Shown here piece by piece: positions 25,909-34,437 of a DNA stretch of 64,000 nt (the first letter of the stretch is position 1; each line of letters begins with the position of its first letter). The DNA is from Fodinibius roseus. Its GTDB lineage: Bacteria; Bacteroidota; Rhodothermia; Balneolales; Balneolaceae. The stretch covers positions 1-64,000 of the forward strand of contig NZ_FQUS01000016.1 of assembly GCF_900129315.1 (NCBI RefSeq). Reading direction: 5' to 3'. Under the pieces are notes generated by a model that was not told where the DNA came from, made no database searches, and saw nothing but the letters and a program-made list of their open reading frames with translations. A program made the position numbers and the translations under genes.

Positions 25909-28197
25909 TTATTCCTGACCATAACATAATAATTCAAATACAGCAGCTCCTGTATGCTTACTCGGACGCTCTACTACAATTTTAAGTGAATCGGTTATAA
26001 TAGGTTTATTAAAATCGATTCTACTTATGGTTTGATAATTATCTTCCTTTTCATAAAGAAGATTCTCTTCGTTATCAAAGACCTTAAAATTTTGTATACA
26101 GAAAGGCATGACCCGCTCCTCGTGGCCTCTCAAAGTAGATTCCAAAGGATGGTCAAAATCAGTATCAAACATTAGAATGATGGTGTTAATTTTTTCCGGC
26201 TGTTTCCATTTAACAGCTATATTTGCACACTTGTTTTCCCAGTGAGCGATCCAGGCATTGGGTTTGAAAGTCGGACGGGTATATCCATTATTTACATTGC
26301 TCACATTAAATGAAGTAATACCCGGGTTTATATCAAACCCAAAATTTTTCCCCCCTGGACGTCTTTCAGGTATCCAGAATTCAAAAGAATCCACGCCGAT
26401 ATCATCCGGTGGATCTTGTCTCCCATTATTAGAAACTGCTTTATTGGGTTTGTTGAAGACTGTCAATAATCCGGATATTCTTTTCTCGCTTGTTTTTATT
26501 GAAACATCTTCGTTTTTCATTAAACAGATAAACACGTATTGCTCTCGGTCCAGAATCGAAGAGACCTCCAGTTCAATGTTCTGTTTCCCTCCTTCAAGAT
26601 GGATTTCCCTTTCTTCCAACATTATATCCGGTGTATAGTTGTTTTGCTCTGAACTTGTCCTCAATTCAATCTCTAAAGTGGTGGATTTGGAGGCTTTTAC
26701 ATCAAAATTAATTTTGTATCCCGTGTTCTTTTTAAACGGCAACATCTGTGCAGATGAATAGTTAAGATCAAGCCAGGGACCATCTTTAGGCAAGGACGTA
26801 AGATTCAATTCATCAGAAGCGGATAACTCTGCTTTATTAATCAAATTCTCTTCGTCCTCAAGAGGAACAAGCGGAATACTCTGCCCCCGTTTGTTTAACT
26901 CCTTTTGCAAAAGCTTTATAGTTTCTTTTTCTCCAACTTCCTTTGGCATTATACCATGTTTGGTTGCAAGAGCAGCAGCCATTCCCACCGCTTGTGCCCC
27001 ATGTGCACAAGTAGCCATAACCCGTGAAGAACCAAAAGCTACATGGCTGGCGCTAATAATTCGCCCGGAAAAGAATAAATTGTCGATACTTCGGCTATAA
27101 TAGCATCGATAAGGAATTTGATAAACTCCTTTTGAATGCCACTGATTGCATCCTTTTTCACCGCTATATATTCCATCGGCATGATGTAAATCAAGTGACC
27201 ATCCACCAAAAGCCACGGCATCGTAATGCTGACTTTGCTCAACAATATCTTTCTGGGTTAATATGTAATCGCCTTCAAATCTGCGGCTCTCCCGCTTACC
27301 GGGAATAGTGCCTACCCATTCTAATGTTAGGGTTTGCGCATCAGGATAGTTCCCGCTATTTTTCACATAATCCCAGATCCCGTAAATTACCTTCCAAAGC
27401 TCCCACTTTATTTCTTCGGATTGATGTACGGTATCCAATCTGCCGCCATATTCAACCCACCATAACTGACAACCATGTTCGTTTATATCAAAATTTCTGA
27501 TCTTGTAAAATTCTTCTGGATTTTGCAGGGCAAAACTCGGAGCAATAAAATCGACGGGTTTGCCTGCATCTTTTGTGTAGAAATAAATTGAGTGCCCCAA
27601 AAGCTCTCCATAATCCTCTACATCAGGAGCAAACCCTTCGTCAAATTCCTCTTTTTTTTCTGCTCCCATTCGAAATGGAGCTCCAGCCTGAAAAGCCATG
27701 ATTCCATCTCCTGACGAATCACAAAACAAGGGAGCGGCAAGTTCATATTTGGTTGAATTCTGACTACAAAATCCAATAACTCTTTTTATGGATTTTTTTC
27801 CTGCCTTTTCCACCTCATAGACAGCGGTATTCAGCAATAATGTTATGTTGGATTCTTCCGAAACTTTTTCAAGAAGTATGGTATCAAAAATCACGGCGTT
27901 ACCTTCCGGATTTCTATAAACATTTTCCAGAAGGATTTCATCAATCACCCCTCCTTCTCTGGCCCAACGATTATTATTTCCCATGCTTGAAGTAGCGCCG
28001 AGTATCCAAAGCCGTACTTCACTTGAAGCATTGCCTCCTAAAACGGGACGATCCTGAACGAGCGTCACCTTTATACCCGCCCTGGCGGCGGTCAGAGAGC
28101 AGCAAACCCCCGCCATCCCACCACCGACCACAACAAGGTCAGATTCTATCTCTGCAGTTTTAACGGAACGTTCGGTTACAAATTCTTTTTTAATCAT
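25909..28197 (-). CDS. FAD-dependent oxidoreductase (FAD_oxidored family) with C-terminal beta-sandwich
   Basis: A 762-residue protein starting at the ATG at 28197; a TTG codon just before it is less likely. The N-terminal Rossmann motif VVVGGGMAGVCCSLTAARAG (residues 22-41) and PVLGGNASSEVRLW mark the FAD_oxidored family. The FAD domain continues to about 440 (YRCYYSRSIDNLFFSGRIIS, RVMATCAHGAQAVGMAAALA). The remaining 300 residues are beta-rich and look like a discoidin or galactose-binding-like fold (WENKCANIAVKWKQPEKINT). Homologues are common in Bacteroidota carbohydrate loci, and no signal peptide is present. It shares a 20 bp gap with the sodium:solute symporter gene upstream, so the substrate is probably a sugar or sugar acid imported by that transporter. 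A Shine-Dalgarno-like AGGAG lies at 28201-28205. Confidence 0.87.
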   Translation of the reverse strand: MIKKEFVTERSVKTAEIESDLVVVGGGMAGVCCSLTAARAGIKVTLVQDRPVLGGNASSEVRLWILGATSSMGNNNRWAREGGVIDEILLENVYRNPEGNAVIFDTILLEKVSEESNITLLLNTAVYEVEKAGKKSIKRVIGFCSQNSTKYELAAPLFCDSSGDGIMAFQAGAPFRMGAEKKEEFDEGFAPDVEDYGELLGHSIYFYTKDAGKPVDFIAPSFALQNPEEFYKIRNFDINEHGCQLWWVEYGGRLDTVHQSEEIKWELWKVIYGIWDYVKNSGNYPDAQTLTLEWVGTIPGKRESRRFEGDYILTQKDIVEQSQHYDAVAFGGWSLDLHHADGIYSGEKGCNQWHSKGVYQIPYRCYYSRSIDNLFFSGRIISASHVAFGSSRVMATCAHGAQAVGMAAALATKHGIMPKEVGEKETIKLLQKELNKRGQSIPLVPLEDEENLINKAELSASDELNLTSLPKDGPWLDLNYSSAQMLPFKKNTGYKINFDVKASKSTTLEIELRTSSEQNNYTPDIMLEEREIHLEGGKQNIELEVSSILDREQYVFICLMKNEDVSIKTSEKRISGLLTVFNKPNKAVSNNGRQDPPDDIGVDSFEFWIPERRPGGKNFGFDINPGITSFNVSNVNNGYTRPTFKPNAWIAHWENKCANIAVKWKQPEKINTIILMFDTDFDHPLESTLRGHEERVMPFCIQNFKVFDNEENLLYEKEDNYQTISRIDFNKPIITDSLKIVVERPSKHTGAAVFELLCYGQE

Positions 28198-28217
28198 CAA
28201 CTCCTACATCCTTGTAT

Positions 28218-29921
28218 TTAAATTTTTGTATCATGGTACTCTGGTACTTTTTCATATCGACGGCGGTTCAATTTCCATATGATATAAGCGATAACTAAAA
28301 TCAAAGCGCCCATCGATCCCACCAATACGTTAGCATTATCGGCCAACAGGCTTAACAAAACAATTAATCCCCCGGTAAATGCCAGTGAAATACTAATCAC
28401 TTGTAATCCATACCTATTCTGTTCTGATGAAGTATCCACTGATGCTTTTAATTTTTCATTTACATCTTTTTCTTTTCTAATTTGTCGGATGTATGCAATA
28501 TATTGAGGACTTATTCGCTCCTTATAAATCGCCCAAATTTCATAACAGGACAACATCAACAGAGTACCTCCCACGCCAAATATCATTTCCATTGCCCTAT
28601 CCAGGCTAAAATCCCAAAGAACAGGGGTCACAAATTTGAAGAAAAGATTAATTCCAAGACTGAGAAGCGTGATTAAAATAATTGATTTCCCTGATTGCCT
28701 TTTTGAAAAAAGGGCCCAAATGGGAGGTGCAAACAGGGGAGCTCCTGTGATGGCTCCTATGCTCAATACCACTTCTACAATACCTCCGGCAACAGGTACC
28801 AGCAATGCCACCCCAATGGTACCCACTCCAAAAATGATTGTAGCTATTCTTCCTATAAACATTAATTGCTTATTTGAAGAAGAAGGTTGTAAATTCCTGT
28901 AGATATCATTTGTTACTACCGCTGCTGCCAGATTCAATGTAGTATTTACCGAGCTTGCGGTGGCAAAAACTATACCTCCGAGCATAAGTCCGAGCATACC
29001 TACAGGCAAGACTTCTTTGACCATCATAAGATATGCACCCTCATTTTCTAACCCAGCCAAGCCCGGTTCGGTTATTCGATACAGCATTGGGGGCAACATC
29101 CAAATAACAGGAGTAATTATATACAAGGCAGAAAAAAGATATCCCACTTTTTGGGCTGATTTTTTATCTTTCACCATTGTAAATCGTTGTACATATGCCC
29201 AGTTGCCGCCAATATAAATAAGGTTATAAAGTGCAAAGGCCACCATAAAACCAAATGTATACTCTCCATTAAGAAGGTTGAAAAAATCATCTGGTGCATT
29301 CGTCATAAAGCCACTTATTCCTCCTGCGCTTTCCAATGAAAGTGGTACAACTATCAGGACCGCCACAGTAAGAATAACAAATTGCAAGACATCAGTAACT
29401 ACAACGGCCCACAAGCCACCCACCGTTGTATAAAGTATGATCAGTAATCCCAGAACAATAGTAGTTTCGGAGATTCCAAATCCTGTAGCTACATTCACAA
29501 TTACGGCCACAGGGTATAAAAAAGCTCCCGTGGTAAATAAAGAGAGTACTAAAAACAGATAGGTATAAAACTGTTGGACAGAAATGCCCAATCTCTTATT
29601 GATGAATTCTGCTGCAGTCAAAACATTTGCTTCTCTCCACTTCGGGGCAATCAGAATCCCTATGATAAGGCCGGCAATACACATAGTCCATTGAATAGTA
29701 ACGGCAACCCAACCGTATTCATAAGCGATGGAACCCCATACCACAAATGTACCCGCAGAAAAAAAACTCATAAAAAGAGACAAGCCACTGATTGGCCAGG
29801 GAACTGCGCCACCGGCTGCAAAAAAGGACTCCATGTCAGAATTCCCTCTGCCGAAAGACAAGCCGGCTATAACAACAGCAACAGTAAAAAAGCATACAAC
29901 AAAATAATCTATGCTATGCAC
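28218..29921 (-). CDS. Sodium:solute symporter family transporter, GTG start
   Basis: A 567-residue membrane protein of the SSS family with about 13-14 hydrophobic helices throughout. Recognisable family segments are the N-terminal GGAVPWPISGLSLFMSFFSA, GWVAVTIQWTMCIAGLIIG, LLIILYTTVGGLWAVVVTDV (the conserved GGLxAVxxTD motif) and GGIVFATASSVNTTLNLAAA. It should import a solute, often a sugar, sugar acid or sialic-acid-like compound, driven by sodium. The only in-frame start is GTG at 29921, because a stop codon lies three codons upstream of it. It precedes the FAD oxidoreductase in one transcription unit. The substrate cannot be read from the sequence; linkage to the mannan locus is possible. 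Confidence 0.92.
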   Translation of the reverse strand: MHSIDYFVVCFFTVAVVIAGLSFGRGNSDMESFFAAGGAVPWPISGLSLFMSFFSAGTFVVWGSIAYEYGWVAVTIQWTMCIAGLIIGILIAPKWREANVLTAAEFINKRLGISVQQFYTYLFLVLSLFTTGAFLYPVAVIVNVATGFGISETTIVLGLLIILYTTVGGLWAVVVTDVLQFVILTVAVLIVVPLSLESAGGISGFMTNAPDDFFNLLNGEYTFGFMVAFALYNLIYIGGNWAYVQRFTMVKDKKSAQKVGYLFSALYIITPVIWMLPPMLYRITEPGLAGLENEGAYLMMVKEVLPVGMLGLMLGGIVFATASSVNTTLNLAAAVVTNDIYRNLQPSSSNKQLMFIGRIATIIFGVGTIGVALLVPVAGGIVEVVLSIGAITGAPLFAPPIWALFSKRQSGKSIILITLLSLGINLFFKFVTPVLWDFSLDRAMEMIFGVGGTLLMLSCYEIWAIYKERISPQYIAYIRQIRKEKDVNEKLKASVDTSSEQNRYGLQVISISLAFTGGLIVLLSLLADNANVLVGSMGALILVIAYIIWKLNRRRYEKVPEYHDTKI

Positions 29922-30466
29922 TACGGATTAATCATTTTATGGTTAATTCTTTCATTTTTTCGTGCCATGCATATCCATAACCTATCTTGACAGCTGGAAT
30001 GAAGTATTAAGTTTCAAAATTCCCTCGCTGTAACCAAGGCCTGGGACATATACAGAATATGCCATCTGTTCTTTCAACAGGGGTGATTGGCTGCTACCCG
30101 TAAGTAAATATCAGCCGCCCAATAAATCAATCGAACTATTTCGCAGGTATCTCCCGGTAGCGCTTTCCGAAGTCCCGGATACTCCTCCCCCCCTGTACCC
30201 GCATCCGTTCAATCCAAAAAGCCGAAGGATGAGCAGCATACAGATAAAGAAGTGATTGAATGCCAAACAAAACCTGTTCTGTCCCAACAGCCAACACCTG
30301 CAGTCGGCCAGCGCAAGCTTTCATCAGTCGGGTTAAATTATGGAGAGGAGGTCAGAAGGAACCGCCGGGCGCTGCATTTTCTCAGCCGGCTACGTTTTTG
30401 GGTCCGTTTTAGCGTCGTTCCAAAATTGGAATATTCCTATGATGCAAAAGATCTTTTACATCACCG
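29922..30466. other. Intergenic region with no clear gene apart from a truncated repeat
   Basis: These 545 bp separate the symporter start from the stop of the M1-like gene. A minus-strand frame of 62 codons (30136-30324) exists but has no family resemblance, and its start lies next to the repeat, so I do not call it. The segment 30340-30430 is a truncated copy of the hairpin-bounded repeat, listed separately. The rest holds nothing I recognise. Confidence 0.4.
30340..30430 (-). repeat. Hairpin-bounded structured repeat, truncated copy 5
   Basis: Only the right part of the element remains: CCGCCGGGCGCTG, then TTTTCTCAGCCGGC, then a decayed terminal hairpin (TCCGTTTT near 30403 with CAAAATTGGA at 30421-30430). 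It matches the right ends at 24837-24899 and 52334-52394. It sits 36 bp beyond the stop codon of the minus-strand M1-like gene, the same polarity as the other copies. Confidence 0.6.
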
Positions 30467-32845
30467 TCACTCCCCTATCCCCTGCCTTATCGCATGATAC
30501 ACCCGGGCATCGTATTCATCCTCCATGTACTCTTCCAAAAACGAAATAATTTCCGGGTTCCGGTTATTAAGCAGTCCCCGAACAACCATATACCGGATGC
30601 GGGGATCCGCCGACTCTGCCAGCAGCTCCCGACTTCTTTCCTCCCAGATGCCGGACGTATCCTCATATTCGATCAAAAGGTTCAGGGCCGCCTGGCGCAC
30701 ACCGTAATCATACTCCTCATCCAGGAAACGCTCAGCTTCACCGAGAATGCCTGTCTGTCCCTCGTCAGCCAACTGCCGTATGGCTGCCACCGAGCGGTGT
30801 CCCACGGTATCCCGGCGGACGATATCAGCGATAAATCCCTCTAACTGTTCTGCGGAAGCGATGGCCGAAAGGGTGGCTATCCCCTGCTTGAACACGGGGA
30901 GACGATCGGTATTGACCGTCAACTGCTGGACGGTACTCCGGATATCGGGATTCTCCGGGTAGTTTCGCAGGGCTTTGAGTCCCGCCCGTTGCACCACGCG
31001 ACTCTCATGCCGGAGGGCATCCAGGAAGAGCTGCTCCGTGCCGGCCGCACCCCGGGTAATATCGGCAAGCGATGTCAGCAGGGCCGCGCGCACCTCCGGA
31101 TCCACCCCGCTTTCCAGGGCATCCGTAATGGCGAGCTGCAGGTCGGGATTGTCGGTATGCGCTCCCAGATTCTTTGCCGCACGTGCCCGCTGATCCAGCG
31201 ATTCGGCATTGCGGAGCTCATATAGCAAAAACGGGACGGGTTTGTGCTCCTCAATCTTGAGCTTGAGCTGACCCGGAATTTCGAGCCAGGCCGTGCGGAT
31301 ATCCGGTGACACTCCTACCGAAATGGCGTCGGTCATGCCGGTAAAGGATATATCTTCGGTCTCGCTTCCTTCGCCATATATTTTGTGCAACCGGAGCATT
31401 TTAAGTTCATCATACACGCCCTGCACAGATTTGAAGCCAAGCGCCAACTGTTCCCCGGTTTCATCCAGCTGATAGGATACCCGATACCGCACGCTGTCAG
31501 CCTTCGCCTGATCAGCAGCTCCGGATGAGGAAGTATCCGCCCGTTCCGTGTTCAAAACCTCGGAAACATCAAACATCGGCTGTCCGCTCGACCGGTACCA
31601 CAAGCCGGCATAGTCCCTCCAGCTTATTACAGGAGAAAGCTGCTTTATCATCTCCGGATGGGTTTCTTTGATTATCCAATCTTTCGATTGCTCTTCCCAG
31701 CGGGACCATCGTTGCTGCCAGGCATTCCATCGCTGCGGTCCGAAGAGCTCATAAATGCTTTTCCGGGACGGTTGAGGCTGATCTTTGACTTCCAGTTCTT
31801 GCGTTTCTCCCGTAAGAGATTGCTGGAGAAGCGTCTGGTATACCATGATGGCATCAGCCTGGCTCCACTGGGCCGCACGCTGTTTGCTGCCTATCCACTG
31901 GGCTATAATTCCGCGCAACAGCTGTTGCTGCAGATCTCCCCTGTTTTGATAAAGAAAGACCGTTGAGCCGCCCCACGATTTCGTCTCCCACCCGTGATCT
32001 TCCAAAACCACAACGTTCAGACGATCGTATGGGAATTCGGACTGCATCTGCTTTTCAACGCTCCCCAGCCCGTCATAAGCCTGTTGCAGCAGCTGCTGGA
32101 GATCCACTTCGCCGGCAAGCTCCTGTTCAACAGCCAGGTTGATTCCCTTGATCCCGTAGGTCGTCGATTGACTTTCGAAGTTTCCGATGGCAAAAGCCAG
32201 ATCGGATGCGGGTACTTCCGCCTCTGAGGCAAACTGGTACTGTACCACTTCCTCCGTGACAGCTTCCTCCCCGGTTTTACGTCCCGTCGCCCAGACGGTA
32301 TAGCCCGCAGGCACTGAGATATTAAAGGTTGTTTTCAGCGTAACATGCGGGTTATCGATCACCGGCACCCAGTGGCGCTGGGACCGCGGAAGCAGGGAGG
32401 TCCAGACGGTATTATTGCTGTTTTTAAGCAATCCGAACCGGGGATCGGTACTATAGCGAATCCGTACTTCATATGCCTGTCCCTTCTCAGCAGCTTCAGC
32501 AAGCGGAATAAGCAGCGAATCGTTATGCATCCGGAACTCCGCCGCCTCGCCATCTACGGAAGCTGAGCTGATATCCATATGGGAAGCATACAAAATGACG
32601 GTATCGGCCCCGCTTACATTCGCTTCAATCTGGTACGTTGCGGCAGCGTCTAAGCGCAGGTTCTGCGGCTGGACCCCCAGCTCAAGTTCCAGCTCCGTAA
32701 AATTAAAATCCAGCTTTGGGTAGGGTTCATGATCAAAGGATTGGGCGTCAAGCTCTGGCGCGAGCCCCAGCAAAACCCCTCCCAGCAAGGCCAGGGACAG
32801 CAGGCTTCGTCTGAAACGTTCCGAAAGCGAATGGGTACGGCTCAT
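30467..32845 (-). CDS. M1-aminopeptidase-like secreted protein lacking zinc ligands, with C-terminal HEAT repeats
   Basis: The 792-residue protein has a signal peptide (LLSLALLGGVLLGLAPELDA, cleavage near residue 34). An M1-type N-terminal beta-saddle follows at about 40-235 (YQIEANVSGADTVILYASHM). A gluzincin-like region is clear by alignment but degenerate. GAMENWG is replaced by WGGSTVF (291-297), and the HExxHxWFG helix reads RGIIAQWIG (311-319), so both zinc histidines and the catalytic Glu are absent. NEGFA is also missing. The C-terminal part (about 555-792) consists of HEAT-like alpha repeats (VRAALLTSLADI, VVQRAGLKALRNYPENPDI, VRQAALNLLIEYEDT). It should not be a peptidase; a binding or scaffold role in the periplasm is inference. 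It stands alone, with repeat debris on its 3' side. Confidence 0.82.
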   Translation of the reverse strand: MSRTHSLSERFRRSLLSLALLGGVLLGLAPELDAQSFDHEPYPKLDFNFTELELELGVQPQNLRLDAAATYQIEANVSGADTVILYASHMDISSASVDGEAAEFRMHNDSLLIPLAEAAEKGQAYEVRIRYSTDPRFGLLKNSNNTVWTSLLPRSQRHWVPVIDNPHVTLKTTFNISVPAGYTVWATGRKTGEEAVTEEVVQYQFASEAEVPASDLAFAIGNFESQSTTYGIKGINLAVEQELAGEVDLQQLLQQAYDGLGSVEKQMQSEFPYDRLNVVVLEDHGWETKSWGGSTVFLYQNRGDLQQQLLRGIIAQWIGSKQRAAQWSQADAIMVYQTLLQQSLTGETQELEVKDQPQPSRKSIYELFGPQRWNAWQQRWSRWEEQSKDWIIKETHPEMIKQLSPVISWRDYAGLWYRSSGQPMFDVSEVLNTERADTSSSGAADQAKADSVRYRVSYQLDETGEQLALGFKSVQGVYDELKMLRLHKIYGEGSETEDISFTGMTDAISVGVSPDIRTAWLEIPGQLKLKIEEHKPVPFLLYELRNAESLDQRARAAKNLGAHTDNPDLQLAITDALESGVDPEVRAALLTSLADITRGAAGTEQLFLDALRHESRVVQRAGLKALRNYPENPDIRSTVQQLTVNTDRLPVFKQGIATLSAIASAEQLEGFIADIVRRDTVGHRSVAAIRQLADEGQTGILGEAERFLDEEYDYGVRQAALNLLIEYEDTSGIWEERSRELLAESADPRIRYMVVRGLLNNRNPEIISFLEEYMEDEYDARVYHAIRQGIGE

Positions 32846-33020
32846 AATAGTTTTTGAGATTATTTCCTGTTATTGAAAAAAAGAATATAAGGAGTCTGAC
32901 GAAATTGCATAAATTTTAAGCTCTTAAAATCTGGTTTGTTCCGCCTGTCCAAATGATATGGGGCTGTTTGTTGTTATCGTATCACATCAACGAATGTAAC
33001 TCTAAATAATTTTAATACCT

Positions 33021-34040
33021 ATGAGTACCATGAAAGCAATGCAAGTACCGGCAGCTGGCGCTGATTTTGAAGCCGTTGAAAAGGAGATCCCCTCACCAGG
33101 AAACGATGAAGTTCTGATCAAAGTTCAAGCCTGTGGCATCTGCCACAGTGATGCTTTTGTAAAAGAGGGGCTGATGCCCGGCATTGAATATCCCCGGGTA
33201 CCGGGACATGAGGTGATCGGGACCATCGAAGAGCGCGGCGATACCATCGACCGCTGGGAAATAGGACAGCGGGTAGGCGTCGGATGGCACGGGGGACACT
33301 GCTACAAATGTGAATCCTGCCGGAACGGTGATTTCATCAACTGCGAAAACGGCCGGGTGACCGGCATTCATTTCGACGGCGGATATGCCGAATACCTGGT
33401 CGCTCCCGAGAGCGCGCTTGCTGCCATTCCCGAATCGCTCGACGCGGCTGAAGCGGCGCCCTTGCTTTGTGCCGGTATTACGACCTTTAACGCCCTGCGC
33501 AACAGCAGGCTCGAACCCGGCGACACGGTAGCCGTACAGGGCATCGGGGGACTGGGACACCTGGCCGTTCAGTATGCGAATAAATTCGGATGCAAGGTGG
33601 TGGCCCTCTCTCGCGGCGACGGTAAAAAAGAACTCGCTCTTGCACTGGGGGCTCACCAGTACATCGACACTGAAGCGAACAACGCCGCGGAGAAGCTGCA
33701 AGCGATGGGAGGTGCCAAAGTCATCTTGGCTACGGCTCCCAGCAGCGAGGCTATTTCGTCGGTGGTAGACGGGCTGGGACGCAATGGACAGCTCATGGTC
33801 GTTGCTGCAGCCAATGATCCTATTGAAGTGACGCCCCTGCAGCTAATAATGGGACGCAAGTCCGTGTCCGGGTGGCCCAGCGGCGATGCCAGGGATTCCG
33901 AAGAGACCCTTCACTTCAGCGCTCTCCAGGATATTACTCCCAAAATTGAAACCTTCCCGCTGGAGCAAGCCAACGAAGCCTATGATCGCATGATCAACAA
34001 CGAAGCCCGTTTCCGCGTGGTCCTGGATATGGGAGGATGA
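33021..34040 (+). CDS. Zinc-dependent alcohol dehydrogenase (MDR superfamily)
   Basis: A 339-residue medium-chain NAD(P)-dependent alcohol dehydrogenase. The catalytic zinc ligands are Cys41 (CGICHSD) and His63 (PGHE), with the third near PLLCAG at about 148. The structural zinc lobe has Cys94, Cys97, Cys100 and Cys108 (HCYKCESCRNGDFINC). The cofactor site is GIGGLGHLAVQYA at about 175-187. The length and the single-sequence GVGWHGGHC lobe resemble the AdhP/AdhA-type enzymes that interconvert primary alcohols and aldehydes. It is a single plus-strand gene. A second ATG at 33030 is an alternative start. No Shine-Dalgarno is visible. The 3' end runs straight into a hairpin-bounded repeat. Confidence 0.93.
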   Translation: MSTMKAMQVPAAGADFEAVEKEIPSPGNDEVLIKVQACGICHSDAFVKEGLMPGIEYPRVPGHEVIGTIEERGDTIDRWEIGQRVGVGWHGGHCYKCESCRNGDFINCENGRVTGIHFDGGYAEYLVAPESALAAIPESLDAAEAAPLLCAGITTFNALRNSRLEPGDTVAVQGIGGLGHLAVQYANKFGCKVVALSRGDGKKELALALGAHQYIDTEANNAAEKLQAMGGAKVILATAPSSEAISSVVDGLGRNGQLMVVAAANDPIEVTPLQLIMGRKSVSGWPSGDARDSEETLHFSALQDITPKIETFPLEQANEAYDRMINNEARFRVVLDMGG

Positions 34041-34432
34041 ACCTCTCCGGGCGACTCACAATCCAAGGCCGTGGGGATGTTTTCCTTTGTCCTAATCTCA
34101 TGTCCGTATTCAGACAGAACGCTCCCGGTGGGACATACTTTTTTCAAGAGAAAGTAACCATGGCCTTGAAAAGTCAGCGTCCCGGGTGGCGGACGCAAGG
34201 AAAGACGCTATAATTGAACTCGCATTTTTACGATCGGACAAGATTCAATTCCGGCCTAATACATTGTGCTGAAACAAGTGACCGGAGCCGAATCGCAAAA
34301 ATCATTTCTGTCTGAGGACCGTGAGGGACGAGTTAAATGATTTTAGCAGAGACGAAGGGAACGTCAGCACAATGTATTCAGCCGGCGACTTTTTTTGGGT
34401 TCCGTTTTTTTCGTCGCTGAAAAAAATGGAAC
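34041..34432 (-). repeat. Hairpin-bounded structured repeat, copy 2, with long internal cruciform
   Basis: The element fills the whole space between the converging alcohol dehydrogenase and glycerate kinase genes. Its left part (CTCCGGGCGACTCACAATCC near 34045) matches copy 3, followed by CCTTGAAAAGTCAGCGTCCC at 34163. The right hairpin is GTTCCGTTTTTTT (34399-34411) with AAAAAAATGGAAC (34420-34432), ending 5 bp from the kinase stop. Inside is a perfect 15 bp inverted repeat, AATACATTGTGCTGA (34258-34272) with TCAGCACAATGTATT (34364-34378). Nested within that is AAAATCATTT paired with AAATGATTTT (34335-34344). No coding function is apparent. Confidence 0.75.
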
Positions 34433-34437
34433 ATACC

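Noticed and set aside
30136-30324. Minus-strand frame of 62 codons between the symporter and the M1-like gene
   Set aside because: No family resemblance, no signal or membrane character, and its start lies next to repeat debris.
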